A stretch of DNA of 17,482 bases from an uncultured Lachnospiraceae bacterium (GTDB lineage: Bacteria; Bacillota; Clostridia; Lachnospirales; Lachnospiraceae), in contig CANQEB010000018.1 in NCBI GenBank assembly GCA_947594085.1, positions 1 to 17,482 on the forward strand, given 5' to 3'. Position numbers and translations under genes: made by a program. The notes below the pieces were generated by a model. It did not search any database, was not told where the DNA came from, and saw only the letters and a list, made by a program, of their open reading frames with translations. Of the stretch, positions 6,521-12,502 are shown piece after piece (within the stretch, counting starts at the first letter, position 1; every line of letters starts with the position of its first letter).

Positions 6521-7636
6521 ATGAAGCAGCAGACGCCGCTGACATCACAGGAGACGCAGGCACTACAACCGCGGCAGAAGCCGCAGATTCCGTGCGCATC
6601 ACAGACGCCGCAGGAGGGCAGGTACGGACGGAAAACTCTGCGCTACGGCTTGTCCTTTGCCGCACTGTCCGTGTTTCTGTTGATCTTGTTCGTCTGGAAT
6701 GTCAATTCCGGCAGCGTGAATCTTTCGGTGCGTGAGATTTTTGAAATTCTGACTCAGCGCAGGGGAGACGAGACTGCCGTCAATATCGTTTGGCAGATTC
6801 GGTTGCCACGCATCCTGGCGGCGGTGATCCTGGGCGGAGCATTGTCGGTATCCGGCTTTCTGTTGCAGACCTTTTTCCACAATCCGATCGCGGGACCGTT
6901 TGTGCTCGGCATTTCCTCGGGCGCGAAGCTTGTGGTGGCGCTCTCGATGATCTTTTTGCTGGGGCGTGGAACAGTGGCCGGCCCGGCCGTGATGGTGCTC
7001 GCGGCTTTTTTTGGCTCGATGATCTCCATGGGCTTTGTGTTGGCTGTGTCGCGGAAGGTGCGGCAGATGTCGATGCTCGTGATCTGTGGAGTGATGATCA
7101 GCTATATCTGTTCTGCTGTGACTGATTTTGTCGTGACGTTTGCCGATGATTCGAACATCATCAATCTTCACAACTGGTCGCTGGGAAGCTTTTCGGGTAC
7201 TACGTGGAGCAATGTCGCCGTGATGGCGGCGATCGTGTTCGCAGCGGTGCTTTTGACCTTCCTGCTCTCCAAGCCGATCGGGGCATATCAGCTGGGTGAG
7301 GATTATGCGAGAAATTTGGGCGTGAATGTCCGATTGTTCCGCGTCTGCCTGATCCTGCTCTCCAGCGTTCTCTCGGCCTGCGTGACGGCTTTTGCCGGGC
7401 CGATTTCGTTCGTCGGAATCGCGGTGCCGCATCTTGTCAAGAATATCTGGAGGACCTCGAAACCAATCCTGATCGTCCCGGCTTGTTTTCTGGGCGGTGC
7501 TGTGTTCTGTTTGTTCTGTGACCTGATCGCGCGCACGGTGTTTGCGCCGACGGAGTTGAGTATCAGTTCGGTGACGGCGATTTTTGGTGCGCCGGTAGTG
7601 ATCCTGATCATGATACAGAAGCGCAAGACGGTATGA
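6521..7636 (+). CDS. FecCD/BtuC-family ABC transporter permease
   Basis: A 371-residue polytopic inner-membrane subunit that would form the translocation channel with the ATPase encoded next. The cytosolic N-tail (about 1-45) is unusually long and rich in Gln and Pro. Membrane segments begin with YGLSFAALSVFLLILFVW. Family signatures are RLPRILAAVILGGALSVSG, QTFFHNPIAGPFVLGISSGA and the coupling/permease motif PISFVGIAVPHLVK near residue 290, then APTELSISSVTAIFGAPVV. The start has GGGAGG 8 bases upstream. The length is slightly above the usual 330-350, explained by the tail. It should take substrate from the protein encoded at 5178-6395. FecCD permeases serve siderophores, haem and cobalamin, so sequence alone does not decide the cargo. 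Confidence 0.92.
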   Translation: MKQQTPLTSQETQALQPRQKPQIPCASQTPQEGRYGRKTLRYGLSFAALSVFLLILFVWNVNSGSVNLSVREIFEILTQRRGDETAVNIVWQIRLPRILAAVILGGALSVSGFLLQTFFHNPIAGPFVLGISSGAKLVVALSMIFLLGRGTVAGPAVMVLAAFFGSMISMGFVLAVSRKVRQMSMLVICGVMISYICSAVTDFVVTFADDSNIINLHNWSLGSFSGTTWSNVAVMAAIVFAAVLLTFLLSKPIGAYQLGEDYARNLGVNVRLFRVCLILLSSVLSACVTAFAGPISFVGIAVPHLVKNIWRTSKPILIVPACFLGGAVFCLFCDLIARTVFAPTELSISSVTAIFGAPVVILIMIQKRKTV

Positions 7637-7724
7637 CAGAAAATGGCATGATAGAAGGTGTGCACATTTATTGCATAGTAGTTGCTGTATTTTTGATTGC
7701 GATAGAAGGATGGAAGATTCAACT

Positions 7725-8831
7725 ATGAGAGAGGCAAAGAAATTCTTCTTTCATACGGAGGAGATGACGGTCGGCTACGATGGGAAGCCCTTGATTAAGG
7801 ATATTCGGATCGAGCTTGATCGAGGCGAGATTCTCACCTTGATTGGCCCGAACGGGGCGGGGAAGTCGACGATCCTTAAAAGTATTACGAGACAGATCAG
7901 GCTGCTCGGAGGCTGTGTATGGCTGGACGGACAGCAGATGCACCAGATGGCGGGAAAGGAAATCGCAAGACGGATGGCTGTGGTGCTGACGGAGCGCATA
8001 CGGCCGGAGCTGATGACGTGTGAGGATGTGGTGGCGACCGGGCGATACCCTTATACCGGGAATCTGGGAATTCTGAGCGCGGAGGATCATGCGAAGGTAT
8101 TCTCTGCCCTTGAGACGGTGCATGCAGTTGACCTGGCAGAGCGTGATTTCAACGCCGTCAGCGACGGGCAGCGGCAGAGAATCCTGCTGGCGCGGGCAAT
8201 CTGTCAGGAACCAGAGTTGATTGTGTTGGATGAGCCGACTTCGTTCCTCGATGTGAGGCACAAGCTTGAATTTTTAGAAATTTTGAAGCGGATGGTGCGG
8301 GAAAGGCATGTGGCAGTGATCATGTCTCTACATGAGTTGGACCTGGCGCAGAAAATCTCGGATCAGGTGCTCTGTTTGAAGGGTGACCATATCGAACGCC
8401 ACGGCACGCCGGAGGACATTTTCACATCCGATTATATCTGCAGTCTATATGATATAGCGTCCGGTTCCTACAATGCGGCGTTTGGCTGCGTGGAGCTGCC
8501 TTCGGCGAAAGGGACGCCGGAGGTGTTTGTGATTGCAGGAGGCGGAACCGGGATTCCGGTGTACCGTCGCTTGCAGCGGGAGGGCATCCCTTTTATCACC
8601 GGAGTTTTGCAGGAGAACGACATAGATTATCTTGCCGCTTGCGATCTGGCGGCTGAGGTCATAAAGGAGCGGGCGTTCGAACCGGTCAGCAGGGAGACTT
8701 ACGCGCTGGCACTAGAGAGGCTGAGACAGTGCCGGGAAGTGCTCTGTCCTCTGCGCACGTTCGGGCCAATGAACCGCCGCAATGAACAACTGCTTCAGGA
8801 AGCCGGCCGACTGGGGTTGCGAAGAGGATAA
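7725..8831 (+). CDS. FecE/BtuD-like ABC ATPase with extra C-terminal domain
   Basis: A 368-residue nucleotide-binding subunit for the adjacent FecCD permease. Visible motifs are Walker A GPNGAGKST (41-49), signature VSDGQ (145-149, a variant of LSGGQ), Walker B LIVLDE (165-170), D-loop SFLD and the switch His203 in SLHELD. The Q-loop region reads VVLTERIRPELMT, without the usual Gln. After the normal end near residue 250 there is an extension of about 110 residues containing VFVIAGGGTGIPVYRRL, of unknown role. ATG7725 has GGAAG 8 bases upstream. ATG7710 (five residues longer) abuts GAAGG with no spacer, and the upstream TTG is unlikely. It ends the uptake operon, and the next gene has its own promoter 22 bases after the stop. 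Confidence 0.9.
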   Translation: MREAKKFFFHTEEMTVGYDGKPLIKDIRIELDRGEILTLIGPNGAGKSTILKSITRQIRLLGGCVWLDGQQMHQMAGKEIARRMAVVLTERIRPELMTCEDVVATGRYPYTGNLGILSAEDHAKVFSALETVHAVDLAERDFNAVSDGQRQRILLARAICQEPELIVLDEPTSFLDVRHKLEFLEILKRMVRERHVAVIMSLHELDLAQKISDQVLCLKGDHIERHGTPEDIFTSDYICSLYDIASGSYNAAFGCVELPSAKGTPEVFVIAGGGTGIPVYRRLQREGIPFITGVLQENDIDYLAACDLAAEVIKERAFEPVSRETYALALERLRQCREVLCPLRTFGPMNRRNEQLLQEAGRLGLRRG

Positions 8832-8853
8832 CGGCTTATCTTTTCTGCCGATG

Positions 8854-8883
8854 TTGACATTTTTTCCCATTTATGTCTAAAAT
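8854..8883 (+). promoter_or_regulatory. Sigma-A-type promoter for the NYN/PIN-like gene
   Basis: TTGACA at 8854-8859 and TAAAAT at 8878-8883 are separated by 18 bases, with a TG just upstream of the -10. Expected transcription starts near 8890. This rules out the upstream in-frame start at 8873 and supports ATG8915. Confidence 0.8.
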
Positions 8884-8914
8884 GAGAGTGAAATGCAAGA
8901 AGGATGGTGAAAAA

Positions 8915-9556
8915 ATGGAGACATATTATCTGGTCGATTATGAGAATGTCGGCGGCGACGGGCTTGCCGGCTGCAATAAGCTGAATAAAACGGATCATAT
9001 CATCATTTTCTTTACTCAGAATGCAAATAAGATCGATATGCGCGAAATTGCTGATCACGGGGAGGCCGAGCTGCGAATGATCGAGGTTCCCGCCGGAAAG
9101 CAGTCTGCGGACATCCATATAGGTTCTTACCTGGGCTATCTGGCAGGCGTGAACAGAGGGCAGGGCTGCAGCATCGTGATCGTCAGCAAGGATAAGGATT
9201 TTGACAATGTAGCGAAATTCTGGACGAATTTGACGCAGGTAAAGGCGACGAGGACTAAGCAGATCAAAGGGTCGGCAAAGAACACTGCGGAGAAGCAGCA
9301 GGAGAATCGTCAGATGAATCCGAAGAAAACGGATGTCAAGGTGAACGGCGAGCAGAAGACGAAGCTCAATCAGGATGTGATGCAGGCGGCCAGAGGCGCG
9401 GGATTCGAGGCGGAGATCGCCAACTATGTCGCATCGACCGTTGTGAAGAATGTCGGCGAAAAGAACGGAAAGCAGCAGATCTATCGCGCGATCATCTCAA
9501 AATACGGACAAAATAAAGGATTAAATATCTACAATCATATCAAGAAGCTGATATAG
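8915..9556 (+). CDS. NYN/PIN-like domain protein, putative RNase
   Basis: A 213-residue soluble protein. The N-terminal half has the layout of a PIN-like/NYN nuclease fold: YYLVDYENVGG (Asp8), IIIFFTQNANKID, a helix with Asp66 (KQSADIHIGSYLGYL) and IVIVSKDKDFDNVA (Asp93, Asp95). These acidic residues would bind the catalytic metal. A charged Lys/Gln linker (about 110-150) leads to a basic C-terminal helical domain (about 151-213: LNQDVMQAARGAGF...QQIYRAIISKYG) that could bind nucleic acid. Family knowledge suggests RNA cleavage; the substrate is unknown. The start has AGGATGGTG about 6 bases upstream and its own promoter. Its 3' end overlaps the convergent RiPP-operon gene by 17 bases. I see no functional tie to either neighbour. 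Confidence 0.75.
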   Translation: METYYLVDYENVGGDGLAGCNKLNKTDHIIIFFTQNANKIDMREIADHGEAELRMIEVPAGKQSADIHIGSYLGYLAGVNRGQGCSIVIVSKDKDFDNVAKFWTNLTQVKATRTKQIKGSAKNTAEKQQENRQMNPKKTDVKVNGEQKTKLNQDVMQAARGAGFEAEIANYVASTVVKNVGEKNGKQQIYRAIISKYGQNKGLNIYNHIKKLI

Positions 9557-10460
9557 CCTTGCGCGTTATTCTGAGCTTTCTTTCGCAGAAAAGCTCCTCG
9601 AGCGATTCCTTGAATATATTTTGGCAGAACGGAAGGATCGTCTTGTCTCGGCCTGCCATTATCACGAATTCAATGCCTGTGTACTGCAGGGCGACGAGAT
9701 TGAGCCAGTATCCGATGAGATAAATGCCCGGCATCTTTGCCCTGCGGCCCGGAAACGTGTACCAGCGCCTTACTTCCAGAGTCTTGGACCCGATCAGGCG
9801 GCAGACGACCCAGCCGCACAGAGAGCCGGTATCTTTTTCCAGAAGAAAAAGGCTGGTGGACTCGTCGTGCTCATCCACGAACGGGTGCAGATTTCTCAGA
9901 TCGCCCTTAGCGTCTGCGGCCTGGATACGCGCTTCAAGCGCAGCCTTCATCTCGGAGGACAGATCATGGTAGCGCAGGATACGATATCCTTTTTTTTCCA
10001 GATTGGACTCCGTATAGCGGGCTGCCAAGGCGAAGGGACCGTTCAGACGAATGAGATATCTGTGGAAAAAGACTTCGCTGCGCGCCTCAATGCCGGAAAT
10101 CCCCTGCGCAAGCCGGAGGAACGGATCGCTTGCCCCGTCCTTGATGATATATTCCCAGAAAAATTCTTCCGGATGAAAACGGGCGTCCGCCTGCTCGATG
10201 AGAGCGGAGAGCAGAGCGCGGGTCAGCTCCGTGCTGCGCCGTCCGGGAAGGAGCGCGATCACTAAAATATGAAATTTTGAGATCTGCGGCAGGAACTGAC
10301 CGCGTGCCATTCCGATTTCTTTTCCGTTCGCCGATACGGACAGGAGCAGGTGATCGGAAGAGTCCGCAGCATCGGCAGCCGGCTCTTCCGAACTGAATTT
10401 ATGCATAAGTCTGACCCTTTCCGCGGGATCGTCGACGACCCGGTACAGATATATGTTCAT
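9540..10460 (-). CDS. Unrecognised RiPP-operon protein, possibly GNAT-like
   Basis: A 306-residue soluble protein, last gene of the RiPP operon. The ATG overlaps the stop of the SPASM radical SAM gene in an ATGA, so the two are translationally coupled. The frame is open back to 10658, but that extension lies inside the upstream gene. I do not recognise the family firmly. Two halves look distantly alike: about 36-150 and about 155-300. The second half has a beta-strand/helix order like GNAT acetyltransferases (STSLFLLEKDTGSLCGWVVC, then TLEVRRWYTF, GIYLIGYWLNLVALQ, IEFVIMAG). No classical acetyl-CoA Q/RxxGxG/A loop is evident. Its position suggests a tailoring, self-protection or accessory role in RiPP maturation; that is inference. 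Confidence 0.55.
   Translation of the reverse strand: MNIYLYRVVDDPAERVRLMHKFSSEEPAADAADSSDHLLLSVSANGKEIGMARGQFLPQISKFHILVIALLPGRRSTELTRALLSALIEQADARFHPEEFFWEYIIKDGASDPFLRLAQGISGIEARSEVFFHRYLIRLNGPFALAARYTESNLEKKGYRILRYHDLSSEMKAALEARIQAADAKGDLRNLHPFVDEHDESTSLFLLEKDTGSLCGWVVCRLIGSKTLEVRRWYTFPGRRAKMPGIYLIGYWLNLVALQYTGIEFVIMAGRDKTILPFCQNIFKESLEELFCERKLRITRKAISAS
9573..9596 (+). terminator. Weak hairpin downstream of the NYN/PIN-like gene
   Basis: GAGCTTT (9573-9579) pairs with AAAGCTC (9590-9596), and TCT/AGA can extend the stem with one bulge. No T-run follows on either strand, and it lies inside the 3' end of the convergent gene. A terminator role is only possible. Confidence 0.25.
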
Positions 10461-11782
10461 GCTCCTTTTTCTGCCTCTCTTTTTTGTTTCTCCTCGTAAT
10501 GCAGCTCCAGCAGCTCTTCCAGATGGTTTTTGAAATAGGAACAGCAGCTTCCGGTCTTGCCGTCGCGCAGATGGTTCATCCGCACCTTGTGACAGCCGCC
10601 GTCGCAGATAGGGAAGTAATAGCATTCCTTGCATTCCTGCGCGTCCAGATAGGAACATCCGGTCATGCCTTCCGCGATCAGGCCCATATTCCAGTCATTG
10701 AAACGATCGATATGTCCGACCACGAGAGATTCTATGCCTACGTCATCCCAGCATTTGTACAGCTCGCCATCCGGTCCCACCACATAGGCGTTGCGTTTGG
10801 TGAGCGTACAGCCGGCCTGTGCCTTGGACGGAAACAGGGACAGCGGATTGATTCCATATTTTCGGTGCGTTTCCGCGATAAATCTGCCCTTGTCATCCGG
10901 ATTGAAAAAGCAACTGACGTCCGGATGGTCGTCTCCCTTCACGAATCCGGGGTAGACCGACACCTGCTGTTTCTTGTCCTCCGGGCAGAGCTCCATCACC
11001 TGACGATGCACACAGATGAACTCGTCTTCATTTCTGGTATCCACGTTTACGCGGATACTGATCCGGCCCTTGTAGTCGGACTTTAACAGACCCTCCAGAT
11101 TGTGCAGGATGCGGTCGTAGGTAGGTCCGCCGTTCTTCAGATATCTTCTTCCGTCATGCGTCTCTCGTTTGCCGTCCAGCGTGATCTGGATCCATCTGAT
11201 ATGAAGATCGTTCAGCTCGTCCGCGATCTCCTTCGTCAGGAGATATCCGTTCGTCACGATGCCGGCCTCGTAGTTCTTTCCCATCTTTTCTACGCCCTGC
11301 GTGATCCGGCGGACGGTGTTCATCGCGAGCAAAGGCTCGCCACCGTACCATACAAGTCCGACGTTCTTCAGTCCGGAATGGAGCCGGATAAATTCGATCA
11401 GCTTATCCGCCATCTCGTCGGACATAGGTAAGCCGTTTCGGTTCCCCTCGTAACAGTAGGAGCAGTCGAAATTGCAGTTTCTGGTGACCGCAATGGTCAG
11501 CAGTAGTGTCTGTGTGGCATAGTTAGCAGTCAGACGCTGCATTTTCAGGATATTGTACAATGCATCGTCCTGCCCGTCTTCGACCAGAAAACCGTGGCTG
11601 CGCAGTGTAAAATAAAGCTGCGGCTGTCCGGAAAAATCATAGCCGTCAGCATCCTCCTGAATTGCTTTCAATGCCGGGACCAGTTCCTCCCCCACTTGCA
11701 GAAAGGAGTTGGACGCCGAGTTGTACAGCAGCCAGCCGTTCCTCTGTGAGAGGAACAGCCGACTGTATCTTGACCAGCGCAT
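10457..11782 (-). CDS. Radical SAM/SPASM peptide maturase
   Basis: A 441-residue enzyme. The N-terminal region (about 1-90: YNSASNSFLQVG, FTLRSHGFLVEDG) resembles a PqqD/RRE-like peptide-binding winged helix. The radical SAM core begins at AVTRNCNFDCSYCYE, with the CX3CX2C cluster Cys103/107/110, followed by WYGGEPLL and IVTNGYLL. The C-terminal SPASM region has Cys325, Cys344 (GELYKCWDD), Cys376, Cys384, Cys387, Cys393 and Cys397 (CYYFPICDGGC) and Cys413/414, enough for two auxiliary [4Fe-4S] clusters. SPASM maturases typically make thioether or C-C cross-links in RiPP cores, and the Cys-bearing cores next door fit. ATG11782 follows the preceding stop by two bases. An in-frame GTG/ATG extension of 14 residues would overlap the 95-residue precursor and is not chosen. 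The product chemistry is not predictable from sequence. Confidence 0.9.
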   Translation of the reverse strand: MRWSRYSRLFLSQRNGWLLYNSASNSFLQVGEELVPALKAIQEDADGYDFSGQPQLYFTLRSHGFLVEDGQDDALYNILKMQRLTANYATQTLLLTIAVTRNCNFDCSYCYEGNRNGLPMSDEMADKLIEFIRLHSGLKNVGLVWYGGEPLLAMNTVRRITQGVEKMGKNYEAGIVTNGYLLTKEIADELNDLHIRWIQITLDGKRETHDGRRYLKNGGPTYDRILHNLEGLLKSDYKGRISIRVNVDTRNEDEFICVHRQVMELCPEDKKQQVSVYPGFVKGDDHPDVSCFFNPDDKGRFIAETHRKYGINPLSLFPSKAQAGCTLTKRNAYVVGPDGELYKCWDDVGIESLVVGHIDRFNDWNMGLIAEGMTGCSYLDAQECKECYYFPICDGGCHKVRMNHLRDGKTGSCCSYFKNHLEELLELHYEEKQKREAEKGA

Positions 11783-11784
11783 CC

Positions 11785-12072
11785 TTACTTCTCGCCGTGC
11801 GCTCCGCACGCGTTTCCGATGCAACTGTTGCCGCCTGCAACCTTGTCGAGCTCCTCATCGCTGAGCAGTTCGCCGTTGGTGAAGACTGCGTCGATGCTGT
11901 CGCCCTTCTCAATTACCTGAATGGAGTATCCCTCCGGGATCGCGATGCCAGAGAACTCCTCCACGGCCTTGACTGGATCCTTGCAAACCTTCTCGCGGAA
12001 CGCCGGATCCTTCGCTGCTTTTTCCTTCATCTCAGCATATACTTTGTTGATTGCCTCACTTGTCCAATTCAT
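11785..12072 (-). CDS. NHLP-type (proteusin) RiPP precursor, 95 residues, short core
   Basis: The leader (residues 1-81) has the nitrile-hydratase-alpha-like pattern: MNWT, KDPAFREK, KDPVKAVEEF, IAIPEGYSIQVIE, LSDEELDKVAGG. The double Gly at 80-81 predicts cleavage, leaving a 14-residue core, NSCIGNACGAHGEK. The core carries two Cys in CX4C spacing. The start ATG12072 is set by AAGGAGG 7-8 bases upstream and by alignment with MEWT of the sister precursor; the longer open frame to 12129 runs into that sister gene. It lies 32 bases after the 130-residue precursor and 2 bases before the SPASM maturase gene, with no terminator, so it is co-transcribed. The hydrophilic core is very unlike that of its sister except for the C-x-G-N-x-C-G motif. 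The precursor call is strong; the mature product is unknown. Confidence 0.9.
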   Translation of the reverse strand: MNWTSEAINKVYAEMKEKAAKDPAFREKVCKDPVKAVEEFSGIAIPEGYSIQVIEKGDSIDAVFTNGELLSDEELDKVAGGNSCIGNACGAHGEK

Positions 12073-12104
12073 GATTTTTCCTCCTTGTCTTTTTGATAAT
12101 TTAA

Positions 12105-12497
12105 TTAAAATTGAGCTTTTGTCCCGCATACGTTGCCGGTGCAGACAACGTCCACTGCACAGCCATCAGCTCCGCATACCGCCACGCTGGGACCTGCCCC
12201 GATGGCAGCAGCGCACACGAGTATGATCAGCGCAAAGCTGATGCCGCCGGCGACGTCCGCCGCATCCTCCTCTGTCAACTCTTTTCCGACCATATCGGGA
12301 AGAACTAAGGTCGCCGCATAAGAAGGATCCTGCTCGATCACCTTCAGCCGGAACCCCTCCGGGAGCTTTTCGCCCATGTACTTTTCGATGGTTTTCACCG
12401 GATCTTCCAGAAGCGCCTTGCGGAACTTTGCGTCAACCATCGCGTTTTTCTGAATCTGAGTGTACAGAGTCTCAAGATTTTGTTGTGTCCATTCCAT
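12105..12497 (-). CDS. NHLP-type (proteusin) RiPP precursor, 130 residues, hydrophobic core
   Basis: The leader (residues 1-85) shows the proteusin nitrile-hydratase-like pattern: MEWT, DAKFRKALLEDPVKTIEKY, KLPEGFRLKVIEQ, VLPDMVGKELTEEDAADVAGG. After Gly-Gly (84-85) comes a 45-residue core. It has a hydrophobic first half (ISFALIILVCAAAIGAG), then two CX4C units (CGADGC and CTGNVC), and ends CGTKAQF. Core Cys lie at positions 10, 23, 28, 34 and 39. Val, Ile and Ala are plentiful, as in polytheonamide-class cores, giving targets for epimerisation and C-methylation. ATG12497 has GGGGGTG 6 bases upstream and matches the sister leader; GTG12506 would overlap the methyltransferase stop. It starts 5 bases after that stop. 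A membrane-active peptide is plausible but inferred. Confidence 0.92.
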   Translation of the reverse strand: MEWTQQNLETLYTQIQKNAMVDAKFRKALLEDPVKTIEKYMGEKLPEGFRLKVIEQDPSYAATLVLPDMVGKELTEEDAADVAGGISFALIILVCAAAIGAGPSVAVCGADGCAVDVVCTGNVCGTKAQF

Positions 12498-12502
12498 TCT
12501 TT

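Noticed and set aside
5298..6665. Long minus-strand open frame (455 codons) opposite the binding-protein gene
   Set aside because: Arg/His/Leu-rich composition with no domain motifs; an antisense shadow of GC-biased codons in a well-supported plus-strand gene.
6599..7432. Minus-strand open frame of 277 codons opposite the FecCD permease
   Set aside because: Low-complexity His/Arg/Asp content typical of antisense to a membrane protein gene.
11785..12497. Nif11-type leader classification of the two precursors
   Set aside because: The IPEG/LPEG plus VIE-type strand and DPxFR...DPVK helix fit nitrile-hydratase-like (NHLP) leaders better than Nif11, although both end in a double Gly.
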